Positions 41,775 through 51,800 of a stretch of DNA of 64,000 nt are shown here, in pieces. Position numbers and translations under genes: made by a program. A model generated the notes under the pieces. It had not been told where the DNA came from. It saw only the letters and a program-made list of their open reading frames with translations, and did no database searches. Location of the stretch: the NCBI RefSeq assembly GCF_016107395.1, contig NZ_JAAIKO010000002.1:186001-250000 (forward strand), written 5' to 3'. Position 1 is the stretch's first letter; each line of letters starts with the position of its first letter. Source of the DNA: Streptomyces fildesensis (GTDB lineage Bacteria > Actinomycetota > Actinomycetes > Streptomycetales > Streptomycetaceae).

Positions 41775-42263
41775 GTGACCGACAAGCTGACCGCCGTGCC
41801 GCCGCCCGCCGGCACCGCCGCGCCGCATCACGAGCCGTGGTCCGCCCCGGAGCCCGCGCCGCCCGCCGGCCGGCTGCGGCGGGCCGCCGTCCCGCTGGGG
41901 GTGCTGGCGGGAGTCGTCGCCGCCTTCGCGTACGTCGGAGCGGTCGACCCGAACACCCCCGGCCACTACCCGGTCTGCCCGCTGCTGAAGTACACCGGGA
42001 TCTACTGCCCCGGGTGCGGCGGGCTGCGCAGCGCCCACGCGGTCGCGCACGGTGACTTCGGCGCGGCTCTCGGTCTGAACGCGCTGGCGGTGGCGGCCTA
42101 TGTGCTCTTCGCCGTGGTCTGGGTGGTGTGGCTGTCGCGGACGCTGCGCGGCCGTCCGTTCGAGATCCGGATGCGGCCCGCGTACTGGTGGGCGATCGGC
42201 GCGGTGGCGCTGTTCTTCAGCGTCGCCCGGAACCTTCCGTTCGGATCGGCGCTCGCCCCGTAG
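41775..42263 (+). CDS. DUF2752 membrane protein
   Basis: 162 residues. DUF2752 core: [16 protein letters not shown] followed by [11 protein letters not shown], within a small three-helix membrane protein. The Cys cluster could bind metal, but the function is unknown. CACAAT (41762-41767) lies 7 bases before the GTG at 41775, a leaderless pattern. It lies just upstream of trpC and downstream of a terminator, so it is its own unit. Confidence 0.85.
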   Translation: MTDKLTAVPPPAGTAAPHHEPWSAPEPAPPAGRLRRAAVPLGVLAGVVAAFAYVGAVDPNTPGHYPVCPLLKYTGIYCPGCGGLRSAHAVAHGDFGAALGLNALAVAAYVLFAVVWVVWLSRTLRGRPFEIRMRPAYWWAIGAVALFFSVARNLPFGSALAP

Positions 42264-42559
42264 CGCTCCAGCGCTCCAGCGCCCCGGTACGCCGGGTGAT
42301 GGCAGGAACCGGCCATCTGCTGTCCGGTCCGCCCCCCTGGCGGCCGGAGGAACCGTGCCACGCAGGGCGGACGGATACCCCCGGTGGCCGCATTTGTCCA
42401 GGTAGTGGGACCGGGATCGACCGGATGCGCGCCCTCCGCCCTCGGCCGGATACCATCAGTGAGCCGAAGCAGGCATTTGCCGGCTTGATCGTTGACTGGC
42501 TTGATCGTTTCGGTGTACGGACCGTGCTCCACCACCCAGCCCGGAAGGGGACCGCTCGC
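42262..42559 (+). promoter_or_regulatory. Upstream region of trpC with two kinds of direct repeat
   Basis: Nearly 300 bases. At its start three 8-base units AGCGCTCC, AGCGCTCC, AGCGCCCC run over the DUF2752 stop (42262-42285). Closer to trpC, two exact copies of GGCTTGATCGTT (42482-42493 and 42498-42509) are 16 bases apart. They may be operator half-sites or contain a -35 (TTGATC, TTGACT). I find no small frame rich in Trp codons, so a leader-peptide attenuator is not supported. Confidence 0.5.
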
Positions 42560-43369
42560 GTGAGTGTGCTCGACGAGATCATCGACGGAGTCCGCGCCGA
42601 CCTCGCCGACCGGCAGGCTCAGGTCTCCATCGACGAGCTCAAGGAGCGGGCCGCCAAGGCACGCGAAGCGATGGACGGAGTCGCCGCGCTGCGCGGTGAC
42701 AGCGTCAAGGTCATCTGCGAGGTCAAGCGCTCCAGCCCCTCCAAGGGCGCGCTGGCCGCCATCGCCGACCCGGCCGGGCTCGCCGCCGACTACGAGGCGG
42801 GCGGCGCCGCGGTCATCAGCGTCCTCACCGAACAGCGCAAGTTCGGCGGCTCCCTCGCCGACCTCGAAGCGGTCCGCGCCAAGGTCGACATCCCGGTGCT
42901 CCGCAAGGACTTCATCGTCACCGCGTACCAGCTGTGGGAGGCCCGCGCCTACGGTGCCGACCTCGCCCTGCTGATCGTCGCCGCCCTGGAGCAGGACGCG
43001 CTGGTCTCGCTCATCGAGCGTGCGACCTCGATCGGGCTCACCCCGATCGTCGAGGTGCACGACGAGGAGGAGGTCGCCCGCGCGGTCGACGCCGGCGCCC
43101 GGATCATCGGCGTCAACGCCAGGAACCTCAAGACCCTCGAGGTCGACCGCGGCAACTTCGCGCGCATCGCGCCCGAGATCCCGGACGAGATCGTGAAGAT
43201 CGCCGAGTCCGGTGTCCGCGGCCCGCACGACCTCATCGCGTACGCCAACGACGGCGCCGACGCCGTGCTCGTCGGCGAGTCCCTGGTGACCGGCAAGGAC
43301 CCGCGGGCGGCCGTCGCCGACCTCGTGGCCGCCGGCGCCCACCCCGCCCTGCGGTTCGGGCGGAAGTAA
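42560..43369 (+). CDS. trpC: Indole-3-glycerol phosphate synthase
   Basis: 269-residue (beta/alpha)8 barrel converting CdRP to indole-3-glycerol phosphate. Seen: the catalytic start [24 protein letters not shown], and [11 protein letters not shown]. Monofunctional, with no fused TrpF domain. The GTG at 42560 follows GGAAGGGG (42543-42550). trpM starts five bases after its stop. Confidence 0.96.
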   Translation: MSVLDEIIDGVRADLADRQAQVSIDELKERAAKAREAMDGVAALRGDSVKVICEVKRSSPSKGALAAIADPAGLAADYEAGGAAVISVLTEQRKFGGSLADLEAVRAKVDIPVLRKDFIVTAYQLWEARAYGADLALLIVAALEQDALVSLIERATSIGLTPIVEVHDEEEVARAVDAGARIIGVNARNLKTLEVDRGNFARIAPEIPDEIVKIAESGVRGPHDLIAYANDGADAVLVGESLVTGKDPRAAVADLVAAGAHPALRFGRK

Positions 43370-43374
43370 CCCCC

Positions 43375-43518
43375 ATGTCGATCTCGACGCGCCTCGCCCC
43401 CGGTTGCCGCCCCCGCGGCTGCCGGGCGCCGGCGCGTCGCGTATTGGGCCGTCGGGTGCGTTATGTGATCGGCGGCGAGCCCGGACAGGTCAACGGAATG
43501 CGATGGCGTCGCGGCTGA
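43375..43518 (+). CDS. trpM: TrpM (TrpX) small protein between trpC and trpB
   Basis: 47 residues, Arg/Cys/Gly-rich, with CRPRGCRAPARRV and ending GMRWRRG. From memory it matches the small ORF conserved at this position in Streptomyces trpCXBA clusters, called TrpM or TrpX, which modulates tryptophan synthesis and development in S. coelicolor. Two Cys near the start and the basic nature suggest nucleic acid or protein binding. The ATG at 43375 lies five bases after the trpC stop. Its TGA is the loop of a hairpin that extends towards trpB. Confidence 0.82.
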   Translation: MSISTRLAPGCRPRGCRAPARRVLGRRVRYVIGGEPGQVNGMRWRRG

Positions 43519-43547
43519 GCCGCGACACTTCCATCAGCCATCGCATT
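43497..43547 (+). promoter_or_regulatory. Large hairpin across the trpM stop, upstream of trpB
   Basis: Outer stem: AATGCGATGGC (43497-43507) with GCCATCGCATT (43537-43547), perfect over 11 bp. Inner stem: GTCGCGGC (43508-43515) with GCCGCGAC (43519-43526), perfect over 8 bp, the loop being the trpM stop TGA. Ten unpaired bases lie on the 3' side only. The structure ends 8 bases before the AGGGG of trpB. It may couple trpM translation to trpB expression, or act as a processing or partial termination site; no U-tract follows. Confidence 0.7.
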
Positions 43548-43566
43548 TCACTGTCAGGGGACTCCT

Positions 43567-44819
<1,253 letters not shown>

Positions 44820-44823
<4 letters not shown>

Positions 44824-45656
44824 GCGGCAACATCGCGCTGTTGAACGCGGCCCTGGCTGCGGCGAAGGCCGAGAACCGGGCCGCGCTGGTCGGCTACCTC
44901 CCGGCCGGATTCCCCACCGTCGACGGCGGCATCGAAGCCGTCAAGGCGATGCTCGAAGGCGGCTGCGACGTCGTCGAGATCGGCCTGCCGCACAGCGACC
45001 CGGTGCTCGACGGACCGGTCATCCAGACCGCCGACGACATCGCGCTGCGCGGCGGCGTCCGGATCAAGGACGTGCTGCGCACCGTCCGCGAGGCGCACGC
45101 CGCCACCGGAGCGCCGGTGCTGGTCATGACGTACTGGAATCCCGTCGACCGGTACGGCGCCGATCGGTTCGCCGCCGACCTCGCCGAGGCGGGCGGCGCC
45201 GGCTGCATCCTGCCCGACCTGCCGGTCGAGGAGTCCGAGGTGTGGCGCAAGGCCGCGGAGCTGCACGGTCTGGCCACCGTCTTCGTGGTCGCGCCGAGCA
45301 GCCGCGACGCGCGGCTCGCCAAGATCACCGCGGTGGGCACCGGTTTCGTCTACGCGGCGTCGCTGATGGGCGTCACCGGCACCCGGGTGAGCGTCGGCGA
45401 GCAGGCGGCCGACCTCGTCCTGCGCACCCGCGCCACCACGGACCTGCCGGTCTGTGTCGGCCTGGGCGTCTCCAACCCCGAGCAGGCCGCCGAGGTCGCC
45501 GCCTTCGCGGACGGCGTCATCGTCGGCTCCGCGTTCGTCAAGCGGCTTCTGGACGCGCCCGACCTGGAAGCGGGTCTGGCCGGGGTGCGGGAGCTGGCCG
45601 GCGAGCTGGCGGCGGGCGTCCGCAAGCGCACCGGGGCGGTCCGGCAGAGCCGGTAG
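44820..45656 (+). CDS. trpA: Tryptophan synthase alpha subunit
   Basis: 278-residue barrel that cleaves indole-glycerol phosphate. The catalytic Glu and Asp are in [18 protein letters not shown]. Coupled to trpB by GTGA overlap; forms the alpha2-beta2 complex. A strong terminator follows at 45694. Confidence 0.96.
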
Positions 45657-45693
45657 GACAGATCGTTTTAGTCCCTCATTAGGGCGAATCAGG

Positions 45694-45723
45694 ACCGGGG
45701 AGGCGCAGCGGCGCCTCCCCGGT
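45694..45723 (+). terminator. Terminator of the trpC-trpM-trpB-trpA unit
   Basis: Perfect 13-bp stem ACCGGGGAGGCGC / GCGCCTCCCCGGT with loop AGCG, followed by TCGTTGT. It ends only 15 bases before the next start. Confidence 0.85.
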
Positions 45724-45738
45724 TCGTTGTCCAGGGGT

Positions 45739-46545
45739 GTGAGCCAGAAGAACCGTGAGGGAAAGCGCACCGCCCGTGAGGCGATGCATGGACAGCGCGA
45801 GAAGGACAAGGCGCGCGACAAACGCAAGAGGACACTGATCGTCGGCGGTGCCGTCGTCGTGGTCCTGGCGATTGCCGGGGTGGTGGCCGGGGTGCTGGCC
45901 AACCACAAGAGCGAACCGGCCAAACCGGTGGCGTCCCCCAAGGGCGCGACCGGCAACGACAACCTCGTCATTCCCACCGGCGCGGCCGACGCGCCGTCCA
46001 CCCTGACCGTCTACGAGGACTTCCGCTGCCCCGGCTGCGGCATGTTCGAGAAGACCTTCCGCGACACCGTGCACTCCCTGGAGGACAGCGGCGCGCTGAA
46101 GGCCGACTACCACCTGGTGACGATCATCGACGGCAACATGGGCGGTACCGGCTCGCTGAACGCGGGCAACGCCGCCGTCTGCGCGCAGGACGCGGGCAAG
46201 TTCCGGGCGTTCCACGACGTTCTCTACGAGAACCAGCCGGACGAGCGGGAGGACAAGTTCGGGGACAAGGCGTATCTGCTGGAGCTCGCCGACAAGGTGC
46301 CGGGGCTGAAGACCGACACCTTCACCGCGTGTGTGAACAACGGCACGTACGACAGCTGGATCAAGAAGTCGGCCGCCGCCTTCGGCGGCTCCGGCTTCAG
46401 TTCCACCCCGACCGTGCTGCTCAACGGCAAGAGCGTCTACGGAAACCAGACCGACCCGCTGACCCCGGACAAGCTCAAGCAGCAGGTCGAGGCGGCCAAC
46501 AAGGGCAAGAAGGCGGGCACCGTCACGCCGACCCCCACGTCCTGA
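45739..46545 (+). CDS. Membrane-anchored DsbA-like thiol-disulfide oxidoreductase
   Basis: 268 residues. A basic cytoplasmic start (about 30 residues), one transmembrane helix (about 32-54), and an exported thioredoxin-fold domain with active site C97-P-G-C100 and STPT cis-proline loop near residue 227. Paralogue of the CPVC protein at 10169, with the same domain order and an alike C-terminal half. Lies between trpA and lgt. The GTG at 45739 is 15 bases after the trp terminator, so its promoter must overlap that hairpin. Confidence 0.87.
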   Translation: MSQKNREGKRTAREAMHGQREKDKARDKRKRTLIVGGAVVVVLAIAGVVAGVLANHKSEPAKPVASPKGATGNDNLVIPTGAADAPSTLTVYEDFRCPGCGMFEKTFRDTVHSLEDSGALKADYHLVTIIDGNMGGTGSLNAGNAAVCAQDAGKFRAFHDVLYENQPDEREDKFGDKAYLLELADKVPGLKTDTFTACVNNGTYDSWIKKSAAAFGGSGFSSTPTVLLNGKSVYGNQTDPLTPDKLKQQVEAANKGKKAGTVTPTPTS

Positions 46546-46654
46546 CACCCGTCCCGACCGCATCACGACCGCATCACGACGGCAGGGCCGTTACGCGTCC
46601 GTAGCCGGGCTGGTTGCCACTCCACCCGCCCGGCACGGTAGCGTCGGCCCTGCT

Positions 46655-47635
46655 ATGGAGATCCTCGCTTTCATTCCCAGTCCGTCCAGCGGTGTGGTGT
46701 ACCTCGGACCCATCCCGCTCCGCGGCTACGCGTTCTGCATCATCATCGGCGTCTTCGTAGCCGTCTGGCTCGGAAACAAGCGGTGGGTGGCCCGCGGTGG
46801 CCAGAAGGGGACCGTCGCGGACATCGCCGTGTGGGCGGTGCCCTTCGGACTCGTCGGCGGCCGGCTCTACCACGTCATCACCGACTACGAGCTGTACTTC
46901 GGTGACGGCAAGGACTGGGTCAACGCGTTCAAGATCTGGGAGGGCGGCCTCGGCATCTGGGGCGCGATCGCGCTCGGTGCGGTCGGCGCCTGGATCGGCT
47001 GCCGCCGCCGGGGCATCCCGCTGCCGGCCTGGGCGGACGCCCTCGCCCCGGGCATCGCGCTGGCGCAGGCCTGCGGCCGCTGGGGCAACTGGTTCAACCA
47101 GGAGCTCTACGGGCGCGCCACCGACCTGCCGTGGGCGCTGAAGATCAGCGCCACCGACAGCCACCCGGGCGGCACCTACCACCCGACGTTCCTGTACGAG
47201 TCGCTGTGGTGCGTCGGTGTCGCGCTGCTGGTGATCTGGGCGGACCGCAAGTACGGCCTCGGCCACGGCCGGGCCTTCGCGCTGTACGTCGCGTCGTACT
47301 GTGTGGGCCGCTTCTGGATCGAGTACATGCGCGTCGACGACGCCCACCACATCCTGGGTCTGCGGCTGAACGACTGGACCTCGATCGTCGTCTTCATCGG
47401 CGCCGTGGTCTACATGGTGCTGTCGGCGCGGTGGCACCCGGGCGTCGAGACGGTCGTGGAGCCGGCGGCGGCGGGCGGCGACGTGAGCCTGGACAAGGGC
47501 ACCGCGGACGCGGACGCCGGGAAGAACGGCAAGGACGCCGATTCCCAGGGCTCCGACGCCGAGGATTCCGAAGCCTCGAACTCTGGCGCGAAGGTGTCGG
47601 AGAACGACGGCGCAGAGGCGTCCAAATCCTCCTGA
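46655..47635 (+). CDS. lgt: Prolipoprotein diacylglyceryl transferase
   Basis: 326 residues with seven transmembrane segments. The family signature is GRWGNWFNQELYGRATDLPW near residue 145, and the HVITDYELYF segment carries the conserved His. It transfers diacylglycerol to the lipobox Cys, upstream of LspA (3444). The last 55 residues are an acidic, Ala/Ser/Asp-rich cytoplasmic tail of low complexity, an extension common in Streptomyces. ATG at 46655; TAGCGT lies about ten bases before it. Confidence 0.95.
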   Translation: MEILAFIPSPSSGVVYLGPIPLRGYAFCIIIGVFVAVWLGNKRWVARGGQKGTVADIAVWAVPFGLVGGRLYHVITDYELYFGDGKDWVNAFKIWEGGLGIWGAIALGAVGAWIGCRRRGIPLPAWADALAPGIALAQACGRWGNWFNQELYGRATDLPWALKISATDSHPGGTYHPTFLYESLWCVGVALLVIWADRKYGLGHGRAFALYVASYCVGRFWIEYMRVDDAHHILGLRLNDWTSIVVFIGAVVYMVLSARWHPGVETVVEPAAAGGDVSLDKGTADADAGKNGKDADSQGSDAEDSEASNSGAKVSENDGAEASKSS

Positions 47636-47650
47636 ACCCCCTCGCTCCTC

Positions 47651-47693
47651 CCGCGGCCGCCGGCTCTTCCGAGTCCGGCGGCCGCGGTGTTTT
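47651..47693 (+). terminator. Terminator after lgt
   Basis: Perfect 13-bp stem CCGCGGCCGCCGG (47651-47663) / CCGGCGGCCGCGG (47675-47687) with an 11-base loop, followed by TGTTTTCG. Confidence 0.85.
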
Positions 47694-47698
47694 CGCAG

Positions 47699-47717
47699 GT
47701 AGGACAGCCTTTCCTAG
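47699..47717. promoter_or_regulatory. Iron box (DmdR/IdeR type) upstream of the VIT gene
   Basis: GTAGGACAGCCTTTCCTAG fits the 19-bp iron-box consensus TTAGGTTAGGCTAACCTAA at TAGG, AG, CT and CCTA; its arms TAGGACAG and CTTTCCTA are inverted repeats at 7 of 8 positions. It lies 90 bases before the VIT-type transporter start. Iron control by DmdR1/IdeR is predicted. Confidence 0.7.
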
Positions 47718-47806
47718 CTGGAATGCGGCGGAATTCGCGCGTACCTTCGGGGTGTTCGCAGGGAGGGGACCGGGGCGCGTGCTCCGGTCGGAGGGAGTAC
47801 CGCCAC

Positions 47807-48541
47807 ATGTCGACGGCCGTCGAGACCGACGAGAAGCCCGCGCCGTACCACGTCGCGCACCACACCCACCGGGACGTCAGCGGTGGCTGGCTGCGGCCCG
47901 CGGTGTTCGGGGCGATGGACGGACTGGTGTCGAACCTCGCGCTGATGACCGGTGTCGCCGGCGGTGACGTCGACACGAAGGTGATCGTGGTCACCGGGCT
48001 GGCGGGGCTGGCGGCCGGCGCGTTCTCGATGGCGGCGGGGGAGTACACCTCGGTGGCCTCGCAGCGCGAGCTGGTCGAGGCGGAGCTGGCCATCGAACGG
48101 CTGGAGCTGAGCCGGCACCCCAAGGACGAGCTGCGGGAGCTGGCCGCGCTGTACGTGTCCCGCGGTGTGGAGCCCGAGCTGGCGATGGAGGTGGCCCGGC
48201 AGATGTCGGCCGACCCCGAGCAGGCGCTGGAGATACACGCCCGCGAGGAACTGGGCATCGACCCGGCGGACCTGCCGTCGCCGCTGGTGGCGGCCGGCTC
48301 CTCGTTCGTGTCCTTCGCGCTCGGCGCGCTGCTGCCGGTGCTGCCCTATCTGCTGGGCGCCACGGCGCTGTGGCCCGCGCTGGTGCTGGCGCTGATCGGG
48401 CTGTTCGGCTGCGGTGCCGCGGTGGCCCGGGTGACGGCCCGCTCGTGGTGGTTCAGCGGAATCCGGCAGCTCCTGTTGGGCGGAGCGGCTGCCGGGGTTA
48501 CCTTCGTACTGGGTTCATTCATCGGTACCGCCGTCGGCTGA
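47807..48541 (+). CDS. VIT/CCC1-family iron or manganese transporter
   Basis: 244 residues. VIT1 core: FGAMDGLVSNLALMTGVAGG in the first helix, then the MAAGEYTSVASQRELVE segment, an acidic cytoplasmic metal-binding region (about 80-145), and three C-terminal helices. Family members move Fe2+ or Mn2+ out of the cytoplasm. The iron box upstream supports an iron-related role, for instance efflux when iron is high, but whether the regulator represses or activates here is unknown. ATG at 47807 with GGAGGGAG about 10 bases upstream. Confidence 0.88.
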   Translation: MSTAVETDEKPAPYHVAHHTHRDVSGGWLRPAVFGAMDGLVSNLALMTGVAGGDVDTKVIVVTGLAGLAAGAFSMAAGEYTSVASQRELVEAELAIERLELSRHPKDELRELAALYVSRGVEPELAMEVARQMSADPEQALEIHAREELGIDPADLPSPLVAAGSSFVSFALGALLPVLPYLLGATALWPALVLALIGLFGCGAAVARVTARSWWFSGIRQLLLGGAAAGVTFVLGSFIGTAVG

Positions 48542-48846
48542 GCCGCGTGATCGAGGCCACAAGCCTCCTGTTGTTTCCCTCTCGTTTCAGGTACCGCGCC
48601 ACCGGGCATCAGACCGTGGCGCCGGGCGGGATCCGCCCCGGGCAACTCTGTAACGACATGGTCCGTAGGTACTGCGTACTCCCTGCATACACCGCACCTT
48701 GTCCACATGATGGAACTGAGTATCCGCTTCTCGAACACTCGGTCATCATGTAACCTGCACGAAATCGCAGAGGGCCAACGTCGTCCCTATTGCGCATGCC
48801 TATGACAGGCACTGCATATATGCCAATGACGACGACGGGAGAGCCG
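48542..48846 (+). promoter_or_regulatory. gltB upstream region with a GlnR-like half-box
   Basis: About 305 bases, unusually A/T-rich near 48690-48840, no convincing gene. GTAAC-CTGCAC-GAAAT (48750-48765) has the GTnAC-n6-GAAAC spacing of a GlnR box but only as a single pair. CATGATG (48706-48712) and CATCATG (48744-48750) are inverted repeats. In-frame starts TTG 48790, ATG 48796 and ATG 48802 are possible but lack a ribosome site at proper distance. Confidence 0.4.
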
Positions 48847-51800
48847 ATGCGTTCCGCGTTCATGGACGGGCGACCCGCCCCGCAGGGAATGTACGACCCC
48901 CGCAACGAGCACGACGCCTGTGGCGTCGGCTTCGTGGCCACCCTGACGGGCGAGGCCAGCCACGCGCTGGTCGAGCAGGCACTGACCGTTCTGCGCAATC
49001 TGGAGCACCGCGGTGCCACCGGTTCCGAACCCGACTCGGGTGACGGCGCGGGCATCCTCCTCCAGGTCCCGGACGCGTTTCTGCGCGAAGCCGCCGGGTT
49101 CGCCCTCCCCGGGGCCGGCCACTACGCCGTAGGCATCGGATTCCTGCCCGTCGACACCGAGGACCGCACCAAGGCCGTCGACGCGATCGAGAGGATCGCC
49201 GTCGAAGAGGGCCTCAGCGTCCTCGGCTGGCGCGAGGTCCCCGTCGCGCCGCAGCTGCTGGGTGCCACGGCCCGCTCGACGATGCCGCACTTCGCCCAGC
49301 TCTTCGTCGCCGACGCCTCGGGCACCAGGTCCGGCCTGGCGCTGGACCGGCCCGCCTTCGTGCTGCGCAAGCGCGCCGAGCGCGAGGCCGACGTCTACTT
49401 CCCGTCGCTGTCCGCGCGCACGATCATCTACAAGGGCATGCTCACCACCGGGCAGCTGGAGCCGTTCTTCCCGGACCTGTCGGACCGGCGGACCGCCACC
49501 GCGATCGCCCTGGTGCACTCCCGCTTCTCCACCAACACCTTCCCGAGCTGGCCGCTGGCCCACCCGTACCGGTTCGTGGCGCACAACGGTGAGATCAACA
49601 CCGTCAAGGGCAACCGCAACTGGATGCGGGCCCGCGAGTCGCAGCTCGACAGCGACCTGTTCGACGGCAGCCTGGAGCGGGTCTTCCCGGTCTGCACCCC
49701 GGGCGCCTCGGACACCGCGTCCTTCGACGAGGTGCTGGAACTGCTGCACCTCGGCGGCCGCTCGCTGCCGCACAGCGTGCTGATGATGATCCCCGAGGCA
49801 TGGGAGAACCACGCCTCGATGGAGCCCGCCCGCCGCGCGTTCTACCAGTACCACTCCACGATCATGGAGCCCTGGGACGGGCCGGCCTGTGTCACCTTCA
49901 CCGACGGCACCCAGGTCGGCGCGGTCCTGGACCGCAACGGTCTGCGCCCCGGCCGCTACTGGGTGACCGACGACGGCCTCGTCGTGCTCGCCTCGGAGTC
50001 CGGCGTCCTGGACATCGAGCCCGGCAAGATCGTCCGCAAGGGACGGCTGCAGCCCGGCAAGATGTTCCTCGTCGACACCGCCGAGCACCGCATCATCGAG
50101 GACGACGAGATCAAGACGGCGCTGGCCGCCGAGCACCCGTACGCGGAGTGGCTCGACGCCGGGCTGATCGCCCTGGAGGACCTGCCCGAGCGTGAGCACA
50201 TCGTGCACACCCACGCCTCGGTCACCCGCCGCCAGCAGACCTTCGGCTACACCGAGGAAGAGCTGCGCGTCATCCTCGCCCCGATGGCCAAGACCGGCGG
50301 CGAGCCGCTCGGCTCCATGGGCACCGACTCGCCGATCGCGGCGCTGTCCGACCGCCCCCGGCTGCTCTTCGACTACTTCACCCAGCTCTTCGCGCAGGTC
50401 ACCAACCCGCCGCTGGACGCCATCCGCGAGGAGCTCGTCACCTCGCTGATCTCCACGGTCGGCCCCGGCGGCAACCTGCTGGAGCCGTCACCGGCCTCCT
50501 GTCGCAACGTCGTGCTGCCCTTCCCGGTGATAGACAACGACGAGCTGGCCAAGCTCATCCACATCAACGCCGACGGCGACCTGCCCGGCCTCGGCGCCGC
50601 GACCCTGTCCGGCCTGTACCGGGTCGCGGGCGGCGGCGCGTCCCTCGCGGCGCGCCTCAGCGAGATCTGCGCCGAGGTCGACACCGCGATGGAGGACGGC
50701 GCGCGCCTCATCGTGCTGTCCGACCGGCACTCCGACGCCGAGCACGCGCCGATCCCGTCGCTGCTGCTCACCTCGGCCGTCCACCACCACCTGATCCGTA
50801 CCAAGCAGCGCACCCAGGTCGGCCTGATCGTCGAGGCGGGCGATGTGCGCGAGGTGCACCACGTCGCGCTGCTCATCGGCTACGGTGCCGCGGCCGTCAA
50901 CCCGTACCTGGCCATGGAGTCCGTCGAGGACCTGGCGCGCGCGGACACCTTCCTGCAGGGCATCGAGGCCGAGGACGCGATCCGCAACCTCATCAAGGCG
51001 CTCGGCAAGGGCGTCCTGAAGGTCATGTCCAAGATGGGCATCTCCACCGTCGCCTCCTACCGCGGCGCTCAGGTCTTCGAGGCCATCGGCCTGGACACCG
51101 AGTTCGTGGACACCTACTTCCACGGCACCGACACCAAGCTCGGCGGCTCCGGCCTCGACGTGGTCGCCCAGGAGGTCGCCGCCCGGCACGCCAAGGCCTA
51201 CCCGGTCTCCGGCATCGCCGCCGCGCACCGCCGCCTCGACATCGGCGGCGAGTACCAGTGGCGCCGCGAGGGCGAGCCGCACCTGTTCGACCCGGACACG
51301 GTCTTCCGGCTGCAGCATTCCACGCGCACCCGCCGCTACGACATCTTCAAGCAGTACACCAGCCGCGTCGACGAGCAGTCGGAGCGTTTGATGACGCTGC
51401 GCGGGCTGTTCAACTTCAAGGAGGGCCGTACCCCGATCTCCATCGACGAGGTCGAGCCGGTCTCCTCGATCGTCCGGCGCTTCTCCACCGGCGCCATGTC
51501 GTACGGCTCCATCTCCATGGAGGCGCACGAGACCCTCGCCATCGCAATGAACCAGCTGGGCGGCAAGTCCAACACCGGTGAGGGCGGCGAGGACGCCGAG
51601 CGGCTCTACGACCCGGCCCGGCGCAGCGCCATCAAGCAGGTCGCCTCCGGCCGCTTCGGCGTGACCAGCGAATACCTGGTGAACTCCGACGACATCCAGA
51701 TCAAGATGGCGCAGGGCGCCAAGCCCGGCGAGGGCGGCCAGCTGCCCGGCCACAAGGTCTACCCCTGGGTCGCCAAGACCCGGCACAGCACGCCCGGCGT

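Noticed and set aside
48650..48665. Second GlnR box before gltB
   Set aside because: GTAAC-n6 is followed by GTCCG, which does not fit GAAAC.
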